This document shows positions 1 through 6,111 of a DNA stretch of 8,321 nt, piece by piece (position 1 is the stretch's first letter; each line of letters begins with the position of its first letter). Under the pieces are notes generated by a model, which ran no database searches, was not told the DNA's origin, and saw only the letters and a list, made by a program, of their open reading frames with translations. This stretch comes from Bacillota bacterium (GTDB lineage: Bacteria; Bacillota; Bacilli; Alicyclobacillales; Alicyclobacillaceae), in assembly GCA_021816665.1 (NCBI GenBank), contig JAKAXI010000074.1:1-8321 (forward strand), given 5' to 3'. A program made the position numbers and the translations under genes.

Positions 1-1
1 G

Positions 2-277
2 GTACATCTCGAGGCGTGGCGTGATGACGTCGCGTCTGACCGCCTCGGCATTGATGAGGAGACGGTGCGGATTCTGAACATTGAACTCCCGTCGATCACG
101 ATCCCGGTCCGACCAGGCCGCAACCTCGCAGTCATTCTTGAAGTGGCAGCGATGAACTTTCGCCTCAAGGGCATGGGGTTTGACGCGGCTCGCCAGTTCA
201 CCGATGAGCTCGAGCGAACCATCGCAAATGAGACGACAGTCGATGACACGGCATTTGACGCTGACATTTACGACTGA
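2..277 (+). CDS. hprK: HPr kinase/phosphorylase, C-terminal part (5' truncated by window edge)
   Basis: The gene is open from base 2 and ends at the TGA at 275-277, giving the last 91 residues of a protein normally about 310 residues long. The visible part contains the highly conserved C-terminal HprK block TIPVRPGRNLAVILEVAAMN, followed by FRLKGMG and a variable acidic tail. The family phosphorylates HPr and Crh on a serine, and reverses this, according to glycolytic state; this drives carbon catabolite repression in the cytoplasm of Firmicutes. The Walker A kinase motif and the start lie outside the window. The GTG at 65 is internal, because family-like sequence (RLGIDEETVRIL) continues upstream of it. 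The gene faces argS tail to tail, with a terminator hairpin between them. Identification is firm from the motif block even though only about 30% of the protein is present. Confidence 0.93.
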   Translation, partial: VHLEAWRDDVASDRLGIDEETVRILNIELPSITIPVRPGRNLAVILEVAAMNFRLKGMGFDAARQFTDELERTIANETTVDDTAFDADIYD

Positions 278-296
278 GCATCAGAAAAAACAGGAA

Positions 297-336
297 CCGC
301 CGATCTCCCTGGTAGGGGGCTCGGCGGCTTATTTTT
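297..336. terminator. Bidirectional intrinsic terminator between hprK and argS
   Basis: The outer arms CCGCCGA (297-303) and TCGGCGG (321-327) pair perfectly. An inner stem of 305-310 with 314-319 (one G-U pair) closes a 3-nt GGT loop. On the plus strand TTATTTTT follows at 329-336. On the minus strand the stem is followed by a run of six T's (complement of 285-290). One hairpin can therefore end both convergent transcripts, hprK from the left and argS from the right. This is read directly from the sequence; function is inferred from the standard terminator architecture. Confidence 0.9.
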
Positions 337-363
337 CCGTTAGCACCTTTTGCGGAGTCGAAC

Positions 364-2067
364 TTACATCCGTTCTGGCGCCTCAAGTCCGAGCAGGAAC
401 AACACTTTCTTGATGAGCATCCGGCAGGCGTTAGTCAGCGCGAGGCGCTCTTGGCGCAGTTGCGCGGCCGCTGACAGGATCGGCACGTCGTGGTAGAAGC
501 GATTGAAGTGATGGCACAGGTCGAGTACGTAACGCGCTAGTTGCGATGGGTCGAGGTCGTCGACAGCGCGTTCAAACACTTCGTTGGCTTGCGCCAAATG
601 ATGGACGAGGTTCCAGGTCAAGTCGTCGACCTGCGTGTACGCATCGACCGTCAGCTTGCCGTCGTCTTTAAGCCCCGCTTTGCGCAGAACACTGCAGGCG
701 CGCGCATGGGTGTACTGGACATATGGGCCTGTCTCACCGTCAAAGTTGAGCACGTCCTCGAAGCGGAAGTCAACCTCATGCATGCGGTCGTTCTTGAGGT
801 CGTTAAAAACCACTGCGCCGACGCCGACAGCTTTCGCGACCGCGTCCTTGTCAGCCAAGTTCGGGTTTTTCGCCTCGATGATCGACTTTGCTTCTTGAAT
901 GGCTTGCTGTAACACGTCTTCGAGGTAGATAACTTTGCCACGCCTTGTCGAGAGCCGTTCGCCGTTATACTTCATCATTCCAAACGCGACGTGCCGGCAG
1001 TCACCCGCCCAAGGCCGTCCCATGCGTTCGAGCACTTTAAACAGCTGCTGGAAGTGCAGGGTTTGTTCAGACCCGACTACGTAGATCAGTCGATCGGCTC
1101 CGAGTTCGTCGTGACGGTACAGTGCAGCCGCGAGGTCGCGCGTGGCGTAAATGGTCGCCCCATCCGATTTTACGATGATACAGGGTGGCATGTTCCACTC
1201 TGACAAATCGACCACTTCGGCCCCTTCGCTGTGGGTGAGGAGCCCCTTGTCGCGCAGTTCATCGACGACGGCCTGCATCTTGTCGTTGTAGAAACTCTCG
1301 CCGAGGTAGTAGTCAAACGACACGCCAAGTAACCGGTAGGTCTCATCAAAGACTTTGCGGCTCTCGGTGATGAACCACTGCCACAGTTGCACAGCTCGCT
1401 CATCGCCGTCTTCCAACTTTTTGAACCACTCGCGCGCTTCGTCATCGAGGCTCGGGTCGGCTTTGGCTTCTTCGTGGAAGCGGACGTACAAGCCCAGGAG
1501 TTCGCGAACTGGGTCTTGGCGAACCACCTCTTCGTCACCCCACTTGAGGTAGGCGACGATGTTTTTGCCAAACTGCGTACCCCAGTCACCGAGGTGGTTG
1601 ATCCCGACTGTTTCACTGCCGTCGGCTTCAAGCAACCGGACGATGGCTTGCCCAATCATCGTCGAACGCAGGTGTCCGACACCAAATGGTTTGGCGATGT
1701 TCGGGGACGAGTAGTCGATGGCTACACGGTGCCCGGCCAGACGCCGCGATGACAGGAAACCGTCCACATCCTGCTGCACTTGGTCAACGACCGCCTGTGC
1801 GGCCTGGCTCCGGGAGAAATGAACATTCACGTAGCCACCGGCTTGGGTTGCGCTTGCGAACGCGTCTACAGATTGCAGTGCGCTCGCGAGCTCTGCTGCA
1901 ATCTCCTGGGGACTCCTGCGCAGCGTCCGGGCAAACCGGAAGCATGGTAACGCCAAATCGCCGAGTTCACGGTTCGGCGGGTATTCAATCAGAGCGAGCA
2001 CGTCCGTTTCCGGGACCTGAAGCACCCGGCTTGCGTGCTCAGCCAGAACAGACTTGTATGTGCGCAT
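364..2067 (-). CDS. argS: Arginyl-tRNA synthetase
   Basis: This 567-residue class I aminoacyl-tRNA synthetase charges tRNA-Arg with arginine using ATP in the cytoplasm. The length is normal for ArgS. In order it shows an N-terminal Add-1-like domain (about residues 1-110), the class I signature within SPNIAKPFGVGHLRST (121-136), then NHLGDWGTQFG (157-167), the KMSKS-loop equivalent RLSTRRG (371-377), and a C-terminal anticodon-binding helical domain ending in the typical PERM. The HIGH motif reads GVGH, so the first histidine is replaced by glycine; the second, key histidine is kept. The ATG at 2065-2067 is preceded by a strong GGAAGGAG (complement of 2077-2084) nine bases away, which supports this start. 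A promoter lies just upstream, with a predicted leader of under 30 nt, so T-box control is unlikely. The gene is divergent from the TPR gene and convergent with hprK. Confidence 0.97.
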   Translation of the reverse strand: MRTYKSVLAEHASRVLQVPETDVLALIEYPPNRELGDLALPCFRFARTLRRSPQEIAAELASALQSVDAFASATQAGGYVNVHFSRSQAAQAVVDQVQQDVDGFLSSRRLAGHRVAIDYSSPNIAKPFGVGHLRSTMIGQAIVRLLEADGSETVGINHLGDWGTQFGKNIVAYLKWGDEEVVRQDPVRELLGLYVRFHEEAKADPSLDDEAREWFKKLEDGDERAVQLWQWFITESRKVFDETYRLLGVSFDYYLGESFYNDKMQAVVDELRDKGLLTHSEGAEVVDLSEWNMPPCIIVKSDGATIYATRDLAAALYRHDELGADRLIYVVGSEQTLHFQQLFKVLERMGRPWAGDCRHVAFGMMKYNGERLSTRRGKVIYLEDVLQQAIQEAKSIIEAKNPNLADKDAVAKAVGVGAVVFNDLKNDRMHEVDFRFEDVLNFDGETGPYVQYTHARACSVLRKAGLKDDGKLTVDAYTQVDDLTWNLVHHLAQANEVFERAVDDLDPSQLARYVLDLCHHFNRFYHDVPILSAAAQLRQERLALTNACRMLIKKVLFLLGLEAPERM

Positions 2068-2100
2068 CAGTGCGGTCTCCTTCCAATGGCTTTCCTACTC

Positions 2101-2129
2101 ATATTATCGGTTCGTTCGGCAGGGGTCAA
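2101..2129 (-). promoter_or_regulatory. Candidate sigma-A promoter for argS
   Basis: Read on the minus strand, TTGACC (complement of 2124-2129) is followed 17 bp later by TAATAT (complement of 2101-2106). An overlapping GATAAT (complement of 2103-2108) is an alternative -10. The predicted transcript start is about 25-30 nt before the argS ATG, leaving room only for the ribosome binding site and no room for a T-box or attenuator leader. Confidence 0.6.
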
Positions 2130-2188
2130 AACGGGTTGTGGAGGGGCATTGTTGTATCTTGTCAGGAAAATTTTAGGTTACCGGTGCC

Positions 2189-2217
2189 TTTAGCGTCTGT
2201 GGGCCCTGTGGTATACT
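2189..2217 (+). promoter_or_regulatory. Candidate extended -10 promoter for the TPR gene
   Basis: TATACT at 2212-2217 matches the -10 consensus in 5 of 6 positions. It is preceded by TGG at 2209-2211, which makes an extended -10. A weak -35 (TTTAGC, 2189-2194) lies 17 bp upstream, and an A/T-rich stretch AAAATTTT (2167-2174) could act as an UP element. The predicted start is near 2224, giving a leader of about 46 nt before the ATG at 2270. Confidence 0.6.
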
Positions 2218-2269
2218 CACCGTAAGCTCAGTTGACCGTTCTGCGGCAAGCAGGTTTGGAGGTGGGGAG

Positions 2270-4006
2270 ATGAGCTCGAATACGAATCACGACTGGCAGT
2301 CAAATCGACGGTCCCGCACGGGCAACATCATACCCATGCGCTTTGACGCCGCGTATTACTACGAACGTGGACTGCGCTTTCTTGAACGCAACGATTTAAA
2401 ACGAGCCCTGAAAGCATTCCGGAAGACGGTTGAATACGAGCCTGATAACCCGGTCAACCACTGTAACTTGGCTGGTGTTCTGTCAGAACTCGGAAACTTT
2501 GAAGCATCGAACGAGGTTCTCCTGCACGTTCTCAAGGACCTTGACCCGGGGATGGCAGAGTGCCAATTCTACCTGGCCAACAACTACGCCAACATGGGTG
2601 AGTACGAGCTCGCAGAAGATCACGTTCTGCGCTACCTCGACGCCGAGCCAGATGGGGAATACGCCGAAGACGCCGAGGAGATGCTCGACGTCCTGCTTGA
2701 CGAATTCGGCGGCGGCAAGGTTTACGCTCGTTGGGAAGCAGAACGGCGAGAAGAGGAGCAAAATCTCGCCAAGCAGGACGGCCGTCACCTGCTCGAACTT
2801 GGACAGTTCGAGGCGGCAGTGGAGCAACTCGAAGCACTGGCGGAGCGGGAACCGGACAACACTGCTGCCCGCAACAATTTGTCGCTCGCCTATTACTACA
2901 CAGGTCAGTGCGAACTGGCCATTGCGACCACGGAGCAGGTTCTCTCTGAGCAGCCAGACAACATTCACGCCCTGTGCAACCTCACGGTGTTCACGGCGCA
3001 AGTCGGACCGCGGGAACAGTTTCTGGCCTGCGTCGAGCGTCTCTCAAAGCTGTTTCCATTGCACTACGACCACGCAATGAAGGTTGGAACGACACTCGGT
3101 CTGGCCGGAGAACACGCACACGCGTACTTCGTGTTCGACCGATTGGTGCGCATGGTTGACCGGCCCGAACCGATTCTGCTGCATTCACTGGCTGCCTCGG
3201 CGGCAAACGCCGGTCGCGTCCAAACGGCGCGCAAGTGGTGGAAAATTCTCCAACAGTTGCCGGATATGGCTGATGTGGCTGACTACTATTTGAAATTGCT
3301 GGACAACCACGCGGACAACGGACAGCGCGTCCGTGTGAGTTATCAGTACGATATGCCGCTTCGCGCGCAGTTCGCGGAGATGAAGCGCCGGCTTCAGACT
3401 GGCGACTTGTCTAGTTGGCGTCATGACCCGCTTTTGCGCGCATCGCTGTACTGGGGGTTGCGCCACGGAGCACCGGAAACGCGAAAGGCTGTCATCCGCA
3501 CACTCGCCCTCTTGTCTGACGAAGACGGTCAAAAGGCTTTGCGGGTGTTCCTCAAACGTCCTGACACGGACTCCTCACTGCGCGCGGCGGCCTTGTTTGC
3601 ACTGCAGCGCACAGGTTTGCGGGGACGCGTGGAACTTTGGCAGAACGGTGAGATGACCTCTATCCGCATGAGCGACGTGCCCAAGGACATCATCCTCCAG
3701 GTCGATCCGGTGTGGTCTCTGGTCGTTGACAGAGCGAACGCGTGGCTTCGAGAGCACCATAAGACCCAGTACGCCGGCGAAGTCAAGCGACTGTGGGTAG
3801 AGTTCCTTCAGGCTGGGTATCTCACAGACAACATTCGTGTTGTCAAACCAGATATTTGGGCGGCGGCGCTTGTCTACTGGACGCAAAAACACCGTCAGAC
3901 CGGCGTTCGTCAACGCGATATAGCGGATTGGTTTAACGTGCCTGCGTCGTCTTTGAGCAAAGCGGCTGCTCGGCTCGAAGAGGTAAAAGAAAAGGGCTTG
4001 TCTTAA
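2270..4006 (+). CDS. TPR-repeat protein with HEAT-like middle and C-terminal helix-turn-helix-like segment
   Basis: This is a cytoplasmic protein of 578 residues with no signal peptide or membrane segment. A basic leader (1-24, containing GNIIPM) precedes three TPR units at about 27-60, 61-94 and 95-128. After an acidic, charged linker (129-163) come two more clear units at 164-196 and 197-230, and degenerate helical repeats to about 340. Residues 384-447 look like HEAT-type helical pairs (RKAVIRTLALLSDEDGQKAL, then SLRAAALFALQRTG). Residues 529-570 contain RQRDIADWFNVPASSLSKAA, which resembles a helix-turn-helix. TPR proteins act as protein-binding scaffolds. The position near the rapZ cluster recalls the Bacillus TPR protein YvcD, but orthology is unproven and the function is unknown. 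The ATG at 2270 has GGAGGT six bases upstream; the internal ATG at 2336 is a less likely start. The gene is a single unit with its own promoter and a downstream terminator. Confidence 0.88.
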   Translation: MSSNTNHDWQSNRRSRTGNIIPMRFDAAYYYERGLRFLERNDLKRALKAFRKTVEYEPDNPVNHCNLAGVLSELGNFEASNEVLLHVLKDLDPGMAECQFYLANNYANMGEYELAEDHVLRYLDAEPDGEYAEDAEEMLDVLLDEFGGGKVYARWEAERREEEQNLAKQDGRHLLELGQFEAAVEQLEALAEREPDNTAARNNLSLAYYYTGQCELAIATTEQVLSEQPDNIHALCNLTVFTAQVGPREQFLACVERLSKLFPLHYDHAMKVGTTLGLAGEHAHAYFVFDRLVRMVDRPEPILLHSLAASAANAGRVQTARKWWKILQQLPDMADVADYYLKLLDNHADNGQRVRVSYQYDMPLRAQFAEMKRRLQTGDLSSWRHDPLLRASLYWGLRHGAPETRKAVIRTLALLSDEDGQKALRVFLKRPDTDSSLRAAALFALQRTGLRGRVELWQNGEMTSIRMSDVPKDIILQVDPVWSLVVDRANAWLREHHKTQYAGEVKRLWVEFLQAGYLTDNIRVVKPDIWAAALVYWTQKHRQTGVRQRDIADWFNVPASSLSKAAARLEEVKEKGLS

Positions 4007-4075
4007 CGAGGGAATCACAAATTTTTAAAGCTCTTGTAACACGAATGAAATATAACCGCGTTAAGATGACGGTGC

Positions 4076-4104
4076 ATCACATTTGACCCCCTTTTCAATA
4101 TACT
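4076..4104 (+). promoter_or_regulatory. Candidate promoter for the ROK-rapZ-yvcK-whiA operon, upstream copy
   Basis: ATCACA (4076-4081, 4 of 6 to TTGACA) and TATACT (4099-4104, 5 of 6 to TATAAT) are separated by 17 bp. The predicted start near 4111 falls inside the left arm of the terminator hairpin, so transcripts made here would lack most of that arm and could escape termination. This is a sequence match only. A competing candidate lies at 4145-4174. Confidence 0.4.
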
Positions 4105-4107
4105 TTG

Positions 4108-4139
4108 GGCACCCAACCAATGGGTGCCACTCTTTTTTT
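4108..4139 (+). terminator. Intrinsic terminator after the TPR gene
   Basis: A perfect 8-bp stem, GGCACCCA (4108-4115) with TGGGTGCC (4121-4128), closes a 5-nt ACCAA loop. It is followed after four bases by seven T's (4133-4139). It lies about 100 nt after the TPR stop codon at 4006. It should insulate the following operon from read-through. Confidence 0.88.
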
Positions 4140-4144
4140 GTGCG

Positions 4145-4174
4145 TGGATGAACCCCTCTCCGTCGTGCTATGCT
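4145..4174 (+). promoter_or_regulatory. Candidate extended -10 promoter for the ROK operon, downstream copy
   Basis: TATGCT (4169-4174) is preceded by TGC (4166-4168), giving an extended -10. A weak -35-like TGGATG sits at 4145-4150 with an 18-bp spacer. A start near 4181 would leave a leader of roughly 23 nt carrying only the ribosome binding site. If this promoter is used, the inverted repeat at 4150-4196 flanks its -10 and could be an operator. Confidence 0.35.
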
Positions 4175-4196
4175 GTCAGTGTAGGGAGAGGAGTTC
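4150..4196 (+). repeat. 12-bp inverted repeat whose right arm covers the ROK kinase ribosome binding site
   Basis: The left arm GAACCCCTCTCC (4150-4161) is complementary to the right arm GGAGAGGAGTTC (4185-4196) at 11 of 12 positions, with a 23-nt spacer (4162-4184). The right arm contains the AGAGGAG Shine-Dalgarno sequence (4187-4193). In RNA started upstream of 4150 the hairpin would mask that site. At the DNA level the arms flank a candidate -10 box. The repeat is seen directly; its role is inference. Confidence 0.65.
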
Positions 4197-4203
4197 GGAC
4201 TTT

Positions 4204-5151
4204 ATGGATACTTGGTTTGGCGTCGACATTGGAGGTACGGCTGTCAAGACTGCCATTGTCGCAAACGATGGAACCATTCTCTCGCGCTACACATTTGACA
4301 CGTTGGCAGAGCAGGGCGCGACCGATGTCGCTCTTCGGATCAGTGCGGCGCTTTCGCAGTGTGCGGAAGAAGCGAGTGTGGCCGTTGCGGACGTGCGAGG
4401 TGTTGGTGTCGGGATCGCAGGCTTTCTCGACGATGAGACAGGATTCATCTTCAATTCTCCCAACCTGGGCTGGACCGACGTCGCTTTCGGAGCTCTACTC
4501 ACACAGCAACTCGACCGACCGGTTGCCATTGGCAACGACGCAAACGTTGCCGCTCTCGGAGAGGCGCACGCTGGCGCGGGTCAGGGCAGTGACAACGTGT
4601 TGATGGCAACGGTTGGGACGGGAGTCGGGGGTGGCATCGTGATCGGCGGTCGGGCCCTGAGTGGCGCCAATGGGATGGCTGGCGAAATCGGCCATTTGCT
4701 GGTCGATCGGGTACATCCACTGCTGTGTGGCTGTGGACGTTATGGCTGTCTGGAAACCCGGGCCTCCGCCACCGCCATCATTCGAGCAGCTCGCGAACGA
4801 CAGGCCGCCGGGGAACTTCCGACAGATAGAGAAGTGCGCGGCGCAGCCGACGTGTTTCTACTTGCAGAGACAAAGCACGCGGCGGCTGAGGCTGTTTTGG
4901 AAGAGGCAGCGGACTGGCTAGGATATGGCTTGTCACTCTGCGCGACGGTGCTAAACCCGGAGGTCATTGTGATCGGCGGCGGAGTTTCCAAAGCTGGCGA
5001 ACCTTATCGCAAGGCCGTAGCGCGGGCGTTTGCCTCGTATGCCTTGCCGCGGACGGTAGACGGTGCGACAGTTCGCCTTGCACAGCTTGGGAATGATGCC
5101 GGAACCGTTGGCGCAGCGCGTCTCGCGCAGCTGAATTCGCAGCATGCGTAA
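4204..5151 (+). CDS. glcK: ROK-family sugar kinase, probably glucokinase
   Basis: This 315-residue cytoplasmic kinase transfers phosphate from ATP to a hexose, most likely glucose C6. The N-terminal phosphate loop is DIGGT (8-12). NSPNLGW (84-90) is a family signature. IGNDANVAALGEA (109-121) carries the catalytic Asp112. GTGVGGGIV (138-146) is the second nucleotide segment. EIGH (161-164) plus CGCGRYGC (175-182) supply the sugar-binding Glu161/His164 and the ROK zinc site of one His and three Cys. Length is typical. The ATG at 4204 is chosen because AGAGGAG lies ten bases upstream and the family N-terminus starts there; the longer open frame to 4105 would run through the terminator. It is the first gene of the rapZ-yvcK-whiA unit, 42 nt before rapZ. 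Because its neighbours handle amino-sugar signals, GlcNAc or ManNAc is a possible alternative substrate; sequence alone does not decide. Confidence 0.9.
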   Translation: MDTWFGVDIGGTAVKTAIVANDGTILSRYTFDTLAEQGATDVALRISAALSQCAEEASVAVADVRGVGVGIAGFLDDETGFIFNSPNLGWTDVAFGALLTQQLDRPVAIGNDANVAALGEAHAGAGQGSDNVLMATVGTGVGGGIVIGGRALSGANGMAGEIGHLLVDRVHPLLCGCGRYGCLETRASATAIIRAARERQAAGELPTDREVRGAADVFLLAETKHAAAEAVLEEAADWLGYGLSLCATVLNPEVIVIGGGVSKAGEPYRKAVARAFASYALPRTVDGATVRLAQLGNDAGTVGAARLAQLNSQHA

Positions 5152-5179
5152 GGCAGCGCGCGCAGCGGACGGAGCAGGA

Positions 5180-5186
5180 AAGGAGG
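5180..5186 (+). promoter_or_regulatory. Ribosome binding site fixing the TTG start of rapZ
   Basis: AAGGAGG lies seven bases before the TTG at 5194-5196. It is an almost perfect anti-16S match, and no ATG or GTG is equally well placed, so it supports the TTG start. Confidence 0.8.
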
Positions 5187-5193
5187 GGGCACG

Positions 5194-6111
5194 TTGAGCC
5201 AGCCTGGATTGCCAAAAGGCACAACAGCGGCAGAAAGCGAGCGCGCTGCGGCCCAGTTTCTAATCCTGACCGGAATGTCCGGGGCGGGCAAGACGGTTGC
5301 GATGCAGTCACTGGAAGACTTGGGTTACTTCTGCGTGGACAATCTGCCCCCAGCGCTGATCCCGAAAATGGTTGAGCTGGTTCAACAGACCGGAGGCCAG
5401 CGTGGCCGCTACGCGCTTGCCTGCGACCTGCGCGGCGGGGAATTGTTCCAACCCCTTGTCGACACGGTGCAGACCATGCGACATGAGCTCGAGCTCGACG
5501 TGCGTCTCGTGTTCCTGGATGCAAACGACGAGACGTTGGTTCGCCGTTACAAAGAAACTCGGCGCCGACACCCATTCGCTGAAGGGTCGCGTTTGCTGGA
5601 GAGCATTCAGGCTGAGCGTAGCGCACTAGCCCGGGTCCGCACGGAATCAGACATCGTGATCGACACCAGTGACTGGCGCCCAGCGCGTCTGAAACAGGAG
5701 ATGACGCAGCGATTCGCCGACACCTCGACGTCATTGCCTGTGCACATCATCTCCTTCGGGTTTAAATACGGTGTGCCGATTGACGCAGACATGATCTTTG
5801 ACGTGCGCTTTTTGCCAAACCCGCACTACGTTGAGACACTGCGTCCCTACACGGGTGAAGACGGCCCCGTCTACGACTACGTGATGCAGTGGCCAGCGAC
5901 AGAGGAGTTCTTACGCCGAGCGGAGGAAATGATTGACTTTTTGATTCCGGAGTTCAAAAAAGAGGGGAAGAGTCACCTGGTCATCGGTGTCGGGTGTACG
6001 GGCGGCAGGCACCGTTCTGTCGCGATCGCGCGTCACATCGCAGAGCACATTGGCCAGAAGACGGACGCCACCGTGATGCACCGCGACAGTATGCGGGAGG
6101 GCAATCAGTGA
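5194..6111 (+). CDS. rapZ: RapZ/YvcJ family P-loop nucleotide-binding protein
   Basis: This is a cytoplasmic protein of 305 residues. The N-terminal P-loop is GMSGAGKT (27-34), followed by the family block SLEDLGYFCVDNLPP (39-53). The C-terminal half has SFGFKYGVPIDADMIFDVRF (187-206), NPHYV, LRPYTGEDG and the signature VGCTGGRHRSV (266-276). Bacillus YvcJ hydrolyses nucleotides and affects competence. The E. coli homologue RapZ binds glucosamine-6-phosphate and controls GlmS synthesis through small RNAs; the partner RNAs are not expected here, so the exact role is open. The start is a TTG with a strong ribosome binding site. About 20 poorly conserved residues precede the P-loop region, somewhat more than I recall for Bacillus YvcJ. 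The stop overlaps the yvcK start (GTGA, 6108-6111), which indicates translational coupling. Confidence 0.96.
   Translation: MSQPGLPKGTTAAESERAAAQFLILTGMSGAGKTVAMQSLEDLGYFCVDNLPPALIPKMVELVQQTGGQRGRYALACDLRGGELFQPLVDTVQTMRHELELDVRLVFLDANDETLVRRYKETRRRHPFAEGSRLLESIQAERSALARVRTESDIVIDTSDWRPARLKQEMTQRFADTSTSLPVHIISFGFKYGVPIDADMIFDVRFLPNPHYVETLRPYTGEDGPVYDYVMQWPATEEFLRRAEEMIDFLIPEFKKEGKSHLVIGVGCTGGRHRSVAIARHIAEHIGQKTDATVMHRDSMREGNQ
6095..6101 (+). promoter_or_regulatory. Ribosome binding site fixing the GTG start of yvcK
   Basis: GGGAGGG lies inside the rapZ coding end, six bases before the GTG at 6108. It supports a start that overlaps the rapZ stop codon, rather than the much longer upstream open frame (to 5994), which is only out-of-frame rapZ sequence. 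Confidence 0.75.

Noticed and set aside
2085..2160. Possible T-box leader for argS
   Set aside because: The candidate promoter lies under 65 bp from the start codon. There is no room for specifier and antiterminator stems, and no terminator hairpin is present.
1686..2225. Plus-strand open frame of 179 codons opposite the argS 5' end and running into the divergent promoter region
   Set aside because: It overlaps the conserved argS reading frame and the promoters, has shadow-type composition and no family motif.
4105..4203. N-terminal extension of the ROK kinase starting at TTG 4105
   Set aside because: It would be translated through the terminator hairpin and its T-run, lacks a ribosome binding site, and adds residues not found in the ROK family. 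ATG 4204 fits much better.
5484..5499. GAGCTCGAGCTC palindrome inside rapZ
   Set aside because: It encodes ordinary Glu-Leu-Glu-Leu within a conserved protein. The symmetry is explained by codon repetition.
4964..5734. Long minus-strand open frame (256 codons) opposite the ROK kinase and rapZ
   Set aside because: It is antisense to two confidently identified genes, is rich in Arg, Ser, Pro and Cys as expected for a shadow frame in GC-rich DNA, and shows no recognisable motif.
5994..6107. N-terminal extension of YvcK starting at 5994
   Set aside because: These 38 codons are the conserved rapZ C-terminus read in another frame. The GTG at 6108 has its own ribosome binding site.
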